Shown piece by piece: positions 8,875 through 17,313 of a stretch of 47,107 bases of DNA. This DNA is from Candidatus Aminicenantota bacterium (lineage in GTDB: Bacteria; Acidobacteriota; Aminicenantia; UBA2199): contig JAOZUQ010000016.1 in NCBI GenBank assembly GCA_029938635.1, positions 1-47,107 of the forward strand, in the 5' to 3' direction. Numbering within the stretch: position 1 is the first letter of the stretch; every line of letters starts with the position of its first letter. The notes beneath the pieces are model-generated. The model was not told where the DNA came from. It saw nothing but the letters and a program-made list of their open reading frames with translations, and ran no database searches. A program made the translations under genes and the position numbers.

Positions 8875-10672
8875 GCAACGTCAGATTGATAGTAACGAAG
8901 AGAGAAGGATTATTTTCACTTCTAATATCATTCTTACACTTATATTTATTTTTCTTTTTTTCTCTTTCTGGAATCTCCAGGTATTGAAGAAAGATCATTA
9001 CTCTCTGCTTTCCACTCAGAATATTCTTAAGGAAGTTGAGATCAAAGCTCCGAGGGGAATTGTAATAGATAAGAACGGGAAGATACTTGCAGAGAATCGT
9101 TTAAGTTTTAATCTTTTCATAATCAGAGAAAACGTGAAGAACCTTGATGTGTCTGTTAAAGCAGCATCTGAACTTACAGGGCTTCCTGTTGATATTATCA
9201 AAGAGAGAATAGAAAATTTTCGCAATTATCCCGGATTTTACAAGATACTTCTCAAGAGGGACCTGGATTTTAAGAAGGTAATATTCCTCGAAAGCCGTTC
9301 TGATATTTATCCTGAATTCACAATAGACCAGGAACCGGCAAGAAGATATCCTTTTGGAAGTTCCGCGTCACATGTTCTCGGCCATTTAGCAGAGCTCTCT
9401 CCGAATGAGTTTGAGGTCATGAAAAATGAGGGATACTCACTTGGAGATATGGCCGGAGTCAGTGGTGTTGAAAAAACTTATGAGGCTGAATTGCGAGGAG
9501 TTAATGGAAGCAGAACTGTCATCAGGGATAATCTCGGGCAGATACAAACAACAGTTGATGTGGAAGAACCGGAGATAGGGGAAAGCCTTATATTAACTAT
9601 AGATATTGAACTCCAGAAGTTCATTGAAGAATTGTATAATGATTATAATGGGGCTGCCGGAGTGGTTGATCTTAAAACAGGCGGCCTTATTGCATTAGTA
9701 AGCAAACCTAACTTTGATCCGGGATTCTTTTCGTCATCTTTTACTGAGAAAGAATGGGTTTCTCTTATCACTGATGAGAAGAAGCCTCTCCACAACAAAT
9801 TTATTCAGGGGCTGTATTCGCCCGGATCCACTTTCAAGATCGTTATGGCTGTTGCAGGGTTAAATGAAGGGATTATCACAACGAGAACCAGTACAACATG
9901 TTATGGGAGCAGGAAAATTTATGGTCGTGTTTTTCATTGCTGGAACAGGCGTGGCCACGGTTCCGTAAATCTTATTGAAGCTATACAAAATTCATGTAAT
10001 ATTTATTTTTATCAACTGGGTAAAAATACAGATATAGATATAATTGCCGGTTATGGAGAAAAACTCGGTTTAGGAAAACCGACTCTAATAGATTTACCAA
10101 ATGAGAATAAAGGTTTGCTTCCATCCCGGAAATGGAAACTTGATAACCTGGGGGAAAAGTGGTATCCGGGTGAGACAATTTCTGTTGCTATCGGAGGAGG
10201 GATGATAACATCGACTCCGGCACAATTGTTATCAATGATAAGTACCGTGGCTCTAAGAGGCAAAAAACCACAGATCCACCTTATGAAGGAAATAAGGAGG
10301 GATGGTAATAAGCAGAGAGAATTTTTACCTGTATTTGAGAATGTAAATATTCCGGAGGAAATATTTGAAACGGTTATAGAAGGTTTATACAAAGTTGTGA
10401 ATGAAGAAGGTACCGGAAGGAGTGCAAAAGTAGAAGGGCTCGATATTTGTGGTAAAACAGGAACTCAGCTGATCCTTTCTCTGGAAAATCCTGATTACAA
10501 AGAACTTGTTAAAAAGAGAAAATTTACTCCACATTCATGGTTCGTTTCATTTGCACCTAAGAACAATCCCCGATATGCATCTGTGATATTTGTTGAGAAC
10601 GGTGGAGATGCGGGAAGAATAGCTGCCCCGATTGCCGGGAAAATTTACAGGAGGCTTTTCGAGAGTGAATGA
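8864..10672 (+). CDS. mrdA: penicillin-binding protein 2 (elongasome DD-transpeptidase)
   Basis: A 602-residue class B PBP that crosslinks new peptidoglycan during elongation with RodA. The membrane helix is at about 18-40 and the pedestal domain (APRGIVIDKNGKILAENR) begins at residue 62. The transpeptidase motifs are complete: SxxK at Ser322-Lys325 (SPGSTFKI), SxN at 377-379 (SCN) and KTG at 531-533 (GKTGTQ). I chose the ATG at 8864 over an upstream in-frame start at 8819, because AAAGAGGCG lies just before it and the membrane topology then fits. The gene overlaps both mreD and rodA. Confidence 0.97.
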   Translation: MFIEQRQIDSNEERRIIFTSNIILTLIFIFLFFSFWNLQVLKKDHYSLLSTQNILKEVEIKAPRGIVIDKNGKILAENRLSFNLFIIRENVKNLDVSVKAASELTGLPVDIIKERIENFRNYPGFYKILLKRDLDFKKVIFLESRSDIYPEFTIDQEPARRYPFGSSASHVLGHLAELSPNEFEVMKNEGYSLGDMAGVSGVEKTYEAELRGVNGSRTVIRDNLGQIQTTVDVEEPEIGESLILTIDIELQKFIEELYNDYNGAAGVVDLKTGGLIALVSKPNFDPGFFSSSFTEKEWVSLITDEKKPLHNKFIQGLYSPGSTFKIVMAVAGLNEGIITTRTSTTCYGSRKIYGRVFHCWNRRGHGSVNLIEAIQNSCNIYFYQLGKNTDIDIIAGYGEKLGLGKPTLIDLPNENKGLLPSRKWKLDNLGEKWYPGETISVAIGGGMITSTPAQLLSMISTVALRGKKPQIHLMKEIRRDGNKQREFLPVFENVNIPEEIFETVIEGLYKVVNEEGTGRSAKVEGLDICGKTGTQLILSLENPDYKELVKKRKFTPHSWFVSFAPKNNPRYASVIFVENGGDAGRIAAPIAGKIYRRLFESE

Positions 10673-11741
10673 TTTTTTAAAGTTTTTTGACAAAACAACT
10701 TTCCTGATATTGATACTTCTTGTTGCTACGGGAGCTTTGCTGATTTTCAGTGCCACACAGGGCGGTGACAATAATTATTTTGTAAAGCACCTTATAAAAA
10801 TTGCAATTTCCTTATTACTTTTCTCTACAGTATTTATGATAAAAACGGAAACAATATACAGGTGGAGTTTCTCTCTTTATATCATTCTTATTGTTGTACT
10901 TCTTCTTCAGCTTCTTACCGGGAAAATAATATCGGGGACAAAAAGCTGGATAAAAATTGGTGTTCTCTCAATTCAGGTCTCAGAGTTTATCAAGATCCCG
11001 CTGGCATTAATTCTGTCAAGATATCTTGTAAAGATCCCGGTTCTGAACTGGAAGACATTTATCAGAGTTGCAGCTATGGTGATGATCCCGTTTGTTCTTA
11101 TCGCACTTCAACCGGATATGGGGACAGCATTTATTCTGATCTCATTTGTACTATTTGCAATTTTATTGAAAAAGATAAAACCATCAATAGTGATTGCTTC
11201 CCTTTTCATTATCGTGATCGGGTCTTACGGAATGTGGAACTATATGCTCAAACCATATCAAAAAGAGAGGATCATATCTTTTGCGAATCCGTCAAAATAC
11301 AGTAAATCATCCGGATACCAGATCATTCAGTCAAGAATTGCATTCGGTTCCGGCGGGTTAACCGGCAAAGGATATATGAAAGGGTCTCAATCCCGCTATA
11401 AATTTCTCCCGACAAGGCATACTGATTTTATTGCATCTGTCCTGGGAGAAGAGTTTGGCTTTATCGGAATAAGCTTCCTTCTCCTTTTATACTTGATTCT
11501 TTTTTACAGGCAGTTCAATTTCAAAGTGAATTCAGGGGAGGAGTTTTATTTCGTATACCTTTTCAGTGGTTTGATCCTGTTCCAGTTTATAGTGAATATA
11601 TTAATGGTTACAGGTTTGTTCCCGGTATTGGGGATACCATTACCATTTGTTTCTTATGGAGGATCTTCGATGCTTGCCTTTTCGATCGGAGAGGGGATCA
11701 TTTTTAAAATGAAAGTTGAAAACTTTTTGCAGCAGAAATAG
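10665..11741 (+). CDS. rodA: RodA peptidoglycan glycosyltransferase (SEDS family)
   Basis: A 358-residue polytopic SEDS glycan polymerase, partner of PBP2. Typical motifs are SGTKSWIKIG, QVSEFIKIPLAL, LQPDMGTAF, then GSGGLTGKGYMKGSQ and FLPTRHTDFI, which carries the conserved Asp of the catalytic loop, and the C-terminal PFVSYGGSSML signature. I chose the GTG at 10665 because AGGAGG (10649-10654) sits 10 bases upstream; a TTG at 10632 is in frame but lacks a site. It overlaps mrdA by 8 bases. Confidence 0.96.
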   Translation: MNDFLKFFDKTTFLILILLVATGALLIFSATQGGDNNYFVKHLIKIAISLLLFSTVFMIKTETIYRWSFSLYIILIVVLLLQLLTGKIISGTKSWIKIGVLSIQVSEFIKIPLALILSRYLVKIPVLNWKTFIRVAAMVMIPFVLIALQPDMGTAFILISFVLFAILLKKIKPSIVIASLFIIVIGSYGMWNYMLKPYQKERIISFANPSKYSKSSGYQIIQSRIAFGSGGLTGKGYMKGSQSRYKFLPTRHTDFIASVLGEEFGFIGISFLLLLYLILFYRQFNFKVNSGEEFYFVYLFSGLILFQFIVNILMVTGLFPVLGIPLPFVSYGGSSMLAFSIGEGIIFKMKVENFLQQK

Positions 11742-11753
11742 TGTTTTTTTAAT

Positions 11754-14153
11754 ATGGACAGAAAAAAAATAAAACAATTTATTTTAAAATTAAAAAATCC
11801 TCAGATATATTCCGGAAAAGAGATAAATATAGTTAAAAGCGGTTTCAGTAATGATAAGGTAAATGTATGTCTTGTTTTTCCGGATACTTATGATATTGGA
11901 ATGAGTCATCAGGGTATGAAGATACTATATCATCTCCTTACATCAAATAATGAAGTTAATGTCGAGAGGGCATTCTTACCTGATAAAGATTCTATTGAAC
12001 TTTTTAAGAATGAAGAAGTGGAGTTGTTCTCACTTGAAAGTAAAACCCCACTCAAATATTTTGATATGATCGGTTTCTCGATCCTGAGTGAAATGAGTTA
12101 TACAAATATACTGCAGGTCCTGGATCTTTCAAATATTCCTCTTTACACGAAAGAGCGGAAGGGCGAATTTCCTCTTGTAGTATCCGGAGGGATTACAGCT
12201 GCGGCAAACCCTGAACCGGTAAGAGATTTTGTCGATATTTTTGCAATCGGTGACGGAGAGATTCTTTTTCCCGAAATAATCAAAATACTACTGATGGAGA
12301 AGAAGGAAGAGAAGAGGAGCCTTGAAAATTTCAAAGATGTACAGGGCTTGTATGTCCCTTCATTGTTTAAAATTGAAAAGCCTGGGCGTTTCTTTACACC
12401 TGTTACAAATGGCAGAAAAGTTAGAAAGCAGGTTTTAACATCCATCGATTCAAGCCCTTTTAATAAAGGACTGATCGTCCCGATCACAAGTGTGATTTTT
12501 GACAGGCTCGAGATCGAAATTGCAAGAGGATGCCCGCAAAATTGCAGATTCTGTCAGGCGAAGGCATATTATGCCCCGTACAGAGCTAAAAAACATGAAA
12601 GCATAACTAATGAGCTTCAGAACTCACTGGAACATACTGGATTCGAATCAATCTCACTTTCCTCGCTGAGTACAGGTGATCATCCTCTTATTGAAGATAT
12701 CCTGGAAAGTGTAATATTGGAAAAAAGCCCCTGTCTTTCAGTTTCACTTCCTTCTCTGCGCCCGTCAACATTGACCGGAAATGTTTTAGCTGCATTATCA
12801 ACCGGAAGAAAGACAGGAATTACCATTGTTCCTGAAGCTGGTTCCGAAAGGCTCAGAAGAGTAATAAACAAGGAAGTTTCAGATGAAGATATACTATCAG
12901 CAGTCCGGTCTGCCCTTGCCCATGGATGGCAGAAGATAAAACTCTATTTTATGATAGGTTTACCGACAGAAACAGATGAAGATCTGAATGCTGTAATAGA
13001 GCTTCTAGAAAAGATCCAGAACGAGTCAAAAAAAATAAAAAAAAACCTGAAGATACACATCTCTTTTTCTCCTTTTGTCCCTAAACCACACACAGTTTTC
13101 CAATGGGCAAAACGGGATTCCAATGAAGAGATCTACAGGAAAACCGGTATCCTCTTTAACGGGCTGAAAAAATATAGAAATATTGACCTTGATTTTCACA
13201 AACCGGAAAAGGGTCTTGTTGAAACGATCCTTTCGAGGGGAGATAATTCCGTGGGAGAACTGATATTAAGGGCTTTTCGGTCAGGAGAGATATTTTCAGC
13301 CTGGGATTCTGAATTTAATTATAATATCTGGGATGGTCACATTAAAGATCTGAAACTTGAAAAATTTCTGGATGAATTTAGCTCAGACGATATCCTTCCA
13401 TGGAGTTTTCTTGATTTTAATTTTACTCCGGAATATTTAACTGAAGAATACATCCGGGCCATAAAAGGAGAACCTACTCCATCATGTACTGATATGAAAT
13501 GCAGTGAATGTAACGGGTGCGGATTCCAGTATAAAAAGAATGTCCCTTCAAAAAGGGGAAAAGAACTTCCCGGGCCAATACAAAAAGAGATAGTGGACTA
13601 CAATAAAGTAAGAATTTTTTATAAAAAAGCGGGAGAATTTTCCTGGTTCTCACATCTCCCGATGATGAAATACATTGAAAGGATTATCAGGAGATCAGGT
13701 ATCAGGTTCCGATGTACTGAGGGATTTCATCCCAGGATTAAAATGAGCTCAATTCCCCCCCTCCCTGTATTTGCTCAGGGGGAAGATGAGGTAGTGGAGT
13801 TATATGTGGATGATCAGTTAACTGAAGACTTGATTTTGAATGCTCTGAAAAAAGCTGCAGGAGAGTTTCTGTTTAATAATGTTGAAATTGTAAATGAGAG
13901 GAAAAACCTGAACAAAGATCTGAAATATATCCTTTATGAGATAAAAGGAAAAGGGTTGGATTTGTTCAGGATTGAGATAGAAAAAATTCTTCTCCCTTCA
14001 GATGAAGCATTTTTTGGGGAAGATAATTTAGAACTTAAAATATATTATTCAGAAAGGGGTGCTGAAAGATTTTCAAAAATATATAGAATTATAGATCCCG
14101 AAAAGCAGAGAACAGGGAATCTTTTAAGGAGAAAAATTGTCTTCAAAGATTGA
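11754..14153 (+). CDS. B12-binding-type radical SAM protein fused to a DUF2344 domain (TIGR03960 + TIGR03936 type)
   Basis: A 799-residue fusion. Residues about 1-240 form a cobalamin-binding-like Rossmann domain (VFPDTYDIGMSHQGMKILYH). Residues about 245-560 form the radical SAM core with the [4Fe-4S] cysteines C260xxxC264xxC267 (ARGCPQNCRFCQAK) and ITIVPEAGSERLR downstream. A Cys-rich linker (CTDMKCSECNGCGF, about 580-593) follows. Residues about 615-799 form a DUF2344-like domain (AGEFSWFSHLPMMKYIERIIRRSG). The two parts are separate genes in many bacteria and commonly lie beside rodA/rng/rplU. An RNA- or ribosome-related modification is often suspected, but the substrate is not known to me. 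It begins 12 bases after rodA, so it belongs to the cell-shape transcript. Confidence 0.88.
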   Translation: MDRKKIKQFILKLKNPQIYSGKEINIVKSGFSNDKVNVCLVFPDTYDIGMSHQGMKILYHLLTSNNEVNVERAFLPDKDSIELFKNEEVELFSLESKTPLKYFDMIGFSILSEMSYTNILQVLDLSNIPLYTKERKGEFPLVVSGGITAAANPEPVRDFVDIFAIGDGEILFPEIIKILLMEKKEEKRSLENFKDVQGLYVPSLFKIEKPGRFFTPVTNGRKVRKQVLTSIDSSPFNKGLIVPITSVIFDRLEIEIARGCPQNCRFCQAKAYYAPYRAKKHESITNELQNSLEHTGFESISLSSLSTGDHPLIEDILESVILEKSPCLSVSLPSLRPSTLTGNVLAALSTGRKTGITIVPEAGSERLRRVINKEVSDEDILSAVRSALAHGWQKIKLYFMIGLPTETDEDLNAVIELLEKIQNESKKIKKNLKIHISFSPFVPKPHTVFQWAKRDSNEEIYRKTGILFNGLKKYRNIDLDFHKPEKGLVETILSRGDNSVGELILRAFRSGEIFSAWDSEFNYNIWDGHIKDLKLEKFLDEFSSDDILPWSFLDFNFTPEYLTEEYIRAIKGEPTPSCTDMKCSECNGCGFQYKKNVPSKRGKELPGPIQKEIVDYNKVRIFYKKAGEFSWFSHLPMMKYIERIIRRSGIRFRCTEGFHPRIKMSSIPPLPVFAQGEDEVVELYVDDQLTEDLILNALKKAAGEFLFNNVEIVNERKNLNKDLKYILYEIKGKGLDLFRIEIEKILLPSDEAFFGEDNLELKIYYSERGAERFSKIYRIIDPEKQRTGNLLRRKIVFKD

Positions 14154-14910
14154 ACATATTACTTCAGATAAGAACACTAAGGTAAAGAGCCTTATTTCCC
14201 GCAAAGATGAGTTGTTTATTTTCGAGGGGGAAAAACTGGTGTTGGATATTATGGGGAAAAATTTCATTCCCGATGTGTTTATTGTTAACAATGATTACAG
14301 GGAAAAGTTTAACTCTATCCCATTGGAAGAAATGAATGTATGGTATGTGTCAGAAAAAGTGATCAGGAAGATATCCTCATTCAAGAGCCCTCCTGCAATA
14401 ATTGCAGTATATGAAAAACTTCCGGAGAACCCGGGATTTAGTGACAGCGACATTGTTTTTGCCATGGACAATATCCAGGATCCCGGAAATCTTGGCTCTT
14501 CCTTCAGATGTGCTGCTGCTTTTGGTATCCGATCGATTGCTCTTACGGGGGAAAGTGTAAAACTTACAAATGCAAAATTTCTAAGGACTGCCCAGAATTC
14601 TGTTTTTTATTTGTCGATAGAAAGGTTTGATACTCTCGAAAATTTTATCGATGAAGCAAAAAAAAGGAAATATAATGTTTATCTGACATCTTCTCATAAG
14701 CAGGGAAGATCAGTATCAATCGAAAATATTAAATTACCCGCGGTAATTGTATTGGGAAATGAAGGGAAAGGGGTGAAAAAAAATCTTTTCTATAAGTATC
14801 CGTCAATTAAAATCAAACAGACCAACCTTGTTGAATCTCTCAATGCAGGTATAAGCGGATGTATCTTAATGAATCTGATCTCAGATCATTTTGAATTAAT
14901 AAATTCCTAA
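14137..14910 (+). CDS. SpoU/TrmH-type RNA 2'-O-methyltransferase
   Basis: A 257-residue SPOUT methyltransferase. The N-terminal L30e-like RNA-binding part (SDKNTKVKSLISRKDELFIFEGEKLV) is followed by the catalytic domain with motif 1 MDNIQDPGNLGSSFRCAAAFG-like (last A/F/G at about residue 130), motif 2 VLGNEGKGV and motif 3 VESLNAGISGCILM. It resembles RlmB and 23S rRNA 2'-O-methylguanosine enzymes, but the exact target cannot be read from sequence. The start is TTG at 14137, preceded by AAGGAG at 14126-14131, and overlaps the preceding gene by 17 bases. It is the last gene of the operon and meets the DUF711 gene tail to tail. Confidence 0.9.
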   Translation: MSSKIEHITSDKNTKVKSLISRKDELFIFEGEKLVLDIMGKNFIPDVFIVNNDYREKFNSIPLEEMNVWYVSEKVIRKISSFKSPPAIIAVYEKLPENPGFSDSDIVFAMDNIQDPGNLGSSFRCAAAFGIRSIALTGESVKLTNAKFLRTAQNSVFYLSIERFDTLENFIDEAKKRKYNVYLTSSHKQGRSVSIENIKLPAVIVLGNEGKGVKKNLFYKYPSIKIKQTNLVESLNAGISGCILMNLISDHFELINS

Positions 14911-14920
14911 AGAGTAATTG

Positions 14921-15940
14921 TCAGAGTTTTCTGAGGATAACCTCTTTAAGGTATTTATTGTTAAAGCATGATTTTTCACCTGTCTTTGATTTGCCGTCAC
15001 AGACAAATCTTGCAGCCAGTGGTTTCTTATATTTATCAGACAATCCGGAAAGCAGTTTAAGGATCTGGAGAACTCGTTCAGCTGATTCGTCTTTTGCAAT
15101 AGGATATGTGTCAATTCCGAGGCCGGAATGCAGCGAAAGGAACAGATTTCTTTCAATTGAAAAATTACCCGATTCATATTCGTCTGCAAGTTCAAAATCT
15201 TCAAGACAGGGGAACATTATTCCGCATAATCCTGCCGGGAAAGGATTGTTTTCTCTGATAAACCTGGATATCCTCAAAAATATATCTGAAGTTACCGCAT
15301 CAGGGAATGATCCCTTCATTTTTCTTATGATATTAACAAGGCTGCTCTTTCCTGAATATAATGGTGCGATGGAGGAATCTATTCCGATGAATTTTTCCCC
15401 TTTGAATATACCGATTATTTCCGACCAGGAGTCCTCCATCTTTAAGAACCACTCTTCAATAGTAGAACAACCGGCAGAAAGGTTTGTTGGCTGCATCCCG
15501 ATCGAGTAACCTGGTTTTTCAAAGTTAGAAGATGGGAAAAAAGGAGAAGAATTAACATTATTAAAAGTGAATGCAAAATTGAAAGTTTTTTCAGGCCTCT
15601 CTTTCATTATCCTGAACAGCAGATTCACATCATCAATGTCAACATCTCCGGAAGGCTCAATGTTAAATGATACATTTTCCGCTTCCAGAAAATAATTGAG
15701 TTCAGACTCGGCTTCTCTTCTGTCAATTGTTCCCGCACTGACAAATATAGATGGGTCAAAATCAAGGCCTGATGCATCCTTGAGAGATATATTCTCCGGG
15801 CATATTCTTAAGGTTTGCACAACGAAGCCCTCTGACTCGAGATCTTTACTTTTTGACTCGAGGCCTTTAATTGTTTTCTCCCCGATATTGTTTTCAAATG
15901 CACATAAAGTCCTGATTATCTTATTCGATTCCAATGTCAT
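14921..15940 (-). CDS. DUF711 (UPF0210-like) family protein
   Basis: A 339-residue soluble protein. I recognise the family by its pattern of Gly/Asp-rich strand ends: GYSIGMQPTNL, FIGIDSSIAPLYSG, AGLCGIMFPCLEDFELADEY, SLHSGLGIDTYPI and PLAARFVCDGKSKTGEKSCF. Related proteins occur in archaea and bacteria and have no agreed reaction. The fit is looser than in typical DUF711 proteins, which are usually longer (about 400-450 aa). ATG at 15940 follows AGGATA. It stands alone, ending 10 bases from the convergent RNA methyltransferase gene. Confidence 0.6.
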   Translation of the reverse strand: MTLESNKIIRTLCAFENNIGEKTIKGLESKSKDLESEGFVVQTLRICPENISLKDASGLDFDPSIFVSAGTIDRREAESELNYFLEAENVSFNIEPSGDVDIDDVNLLFRIMKERPEKTFNFAFTFNNVNSSPFFPSSNFEKPGYSIGMQPTNLSAGCSTIEEWFLKMEDSWSEIIGIFKGEKFIGIDSSIAPLYSGKSSLVNIIRKMKGSFPDAVTSDIFLRISRFIRENNPFPAGLCGIMFPCLEDFELADEYESGNFSIERNLFLSLHSGLGIDTYPIAKDESAERVLQILKLLSGLSDKYKKPLAARFVCDGKSKTGEKSCFNNKYLKEVILRKL

Positions 15941-16071
15941 AAAGAAATGTTATCCTAATCATATTCATATCACAAGGATGCGGGACACCTCCTATTGACT
16001 TGAACAATCTTACATGTTAATTCTTACAAACCTTTCATTTTAAGAGAACAACAGGATGAAGGTTAATACTT

Positions 16072-16635
16072 ATGGATATTATAACTCTGATTATAATTGC
16101 AATTGGCCTTTCAATGGACTCCTTTGCCGTATCTGTTGTAAATGGTTTTTATATAAATGAGCTGACCTTAAAGAAGGTGGTATTAATAGCTGCTTCTTTC
16201 GCTTTATTTCAAACCCTGATGCCTGTTCTGGGATGGGCTGCAGGTGGAACGATAGAAGGTTATATAAGGAATACAGATCATTGGATAGCATTCAGCCTTC
16301 TTCTTTTTCTCGGTATCAGAATGATATATGATGGTGACGGGGAGGAGAATTCATCTGCCCTTGGTAACATTAAACTTTCTACTATTCTCACTCAATCTTT
16401 TGCCACCAGTATTGATGCTCTTGCCGTCGGATTAAGTCTTGCGGTTCTTAATGTTCAGATCCTGCGCCCGGTTCTCATGATTGGTCTCACAACTTTCCTT
16501 TTCTCTATTGCAGGACTTTATGTAGGAAAGAGATCCGGAAAGAGATTCCAGCGGAGCTCAGAGATCGTTGGGGGAATTATACTTATACTTATCGGGGCAA
16601 AAATATTGGTAGAACACCTATTTATGCACCATTAA
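16072..16635 (+). CDS. mntP: manganese efflux pump MntP
   Basis: A 187-residue inner-membrane protein with six predicted helices in two homologous halves. Each half carries the DUF204 signature Asp: GLSMDSFAVSVVNG near residue 15 and SIDALAVGLSL near residue 120. These Asp residues bind Mn2+ in the known pumps. Length equals the family norm. The start has GAAGG upstream. I looked for a yybP-ykoY (Mn) riboswitch in the 130-base leader and saw none. A copy of the 48-bp repeat follows the stop codon. Confidence 0.95.
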   Translation: MDIITLIIIAIGLSMDSFAVSVVNGFYINELTLKKVVLIAASFALFQTLMPVLGWAAGGTIEGYIRNTDHWIAFSLLLFLGIRMIYDGDGEENSSALGNIKLSTILTQSFATSIDALAVGLSLAVLNVQILRPVLMIGLTTFLFSIAGLYVGKRSGKRFQRSSEIVGGIILILIGAKILVEHLFMHH

Positions 16636-16646
16636 AAAAACTCCTG

Positions 16647-16694
16647 ATAAAAGGTGTCTCACCCTCTCTTTAGGACTGGTGACTCTGTGTCCCC
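16647..16694 (+). repeat. 48-bp direct repeat, copy 2
   Basis: This block is 45/48 identical to 1605-1652. It starts 12 bases after the mntP stop and ends 15 bases before the predicted promoter of the next gene. Confidence 0.8.
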
Positions 16695-16709
16695 ATTTTA
16701 TTTTTTCAC

Positions 16710-16738
16710 TGGACACATGCTATTTTGTAATTTAAAAT
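16710..16738 (+). promoter_or_regulatory. predicted sigma70-type promoter for the FMN reductase gene
   Basis: TGGACA at 16710-16715, a 17-base spacer and TAAAAT at 16733-16738 each match the consensus at five of six positions. The start codon at 16757 follows a GGAG site. Confidence 0.55.
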
Positions 16739-16756
16739 AAAAGTTCGGAGATATCT

Positions 16757-17281
16757 ATGAAAAAAATATTAGCTTTTTCGGGAAGCAACAGCTCGAAATC
16801 TATCAATCATGAACTGGTTGCATATGTTGGTTCATTGATAAAGGATCATTCACCAAAAGTTATTAAGCTTACAGATTTTGATATCCCTATGTATAGTGAG
16901 GATATGGAGAGGGGAGGATTTCCACCCGGAGTAAAGGAGTTACACTCGGAAATAACCGGGCAGGATGGATTAGTAATTTCAGTCCCTGAGCATAACGGGA
17001 GCCTTACAGCTTTCCTTAAAAATATACTGGACTGGCTTTCCAGATTTGACAGGCCATTCTTGTCGGGAATAAAAATATTTGTAATAAGTACTTCTCCGGG
17101 AGGACGTGGGGGACGATCATCTCTTGAGGCAGCTAAGACAATACTTCCATATTTTAAAGGGGAAATTGTCTCATCATTCAGCCTCAGTTTTTTTTCAAAG
17201 AATTTTTCCAATGGTATAATAGATCAGAGAAAAGATGAAGAATTGAAAACTTCGTTACAAAATTTTCTTGAACATCTTTAA
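16757..17281 (+). CDS. NADPH-dependent FMN reductase family protein
   Basis: A 174-residue flavodoxin-like protein. The phosphate-binding loop is LAFSGSNSSKSINHELVAY (residues 4-22) and the family motif SVPEHNGSLTAFLKNILDWLSR lies in the middle in two parts (SVPEHNGSLTA, FLKNILDWLSR), followed by STSPGGRGG. Members reduce FMN or quinones/azo dyes with NAD(P)H. The physiological substrate is unknown. Its own promoter is predicted. The ATP-grasp gene follows 32 bases downstream and may be co-transcribed. Confidence 0.88.
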   Translation: MKKILAFSGSNSSKSINHELVAYVGSLIKDHSPKVIKLTDFDIPMYSEDMERGGFPPGVKELHSEITGQDGLVISVPEHNGSLTAFLKNILDWLSRFDRPFLSGIKIFVISTSPGGRGGRSSLEAAKTILPYFKGEIVSSFSLSFFSKNFSNGIIDQRKDEELKTSLQNFLEHL

Positions 17282-17313
17282 AAAAACTTGCAGGAAAGAT
17301 ATTCGGAGCAAAG

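Noticed and set aside
10632-10664. Longer rodA start at TTG 10632
   Set aside because: The GTG at 10665 has AGGAGG at the right distance; the TTG lacks a site and would add a non-family N-terminus inside mrdA.
15995-16023. TTGACT followed by TAATTC as an mntP promoter
   Set aside because: The -35 box is good but the -10 box matches consensus at only two or three positions in all spacings.
15941-16071. Possible yybP-ykoY manganese riboswitch before mntP
   Set aside because: No recognisable conserved internal-loop sequence or long P1 stem was visible in the 131-base leader.
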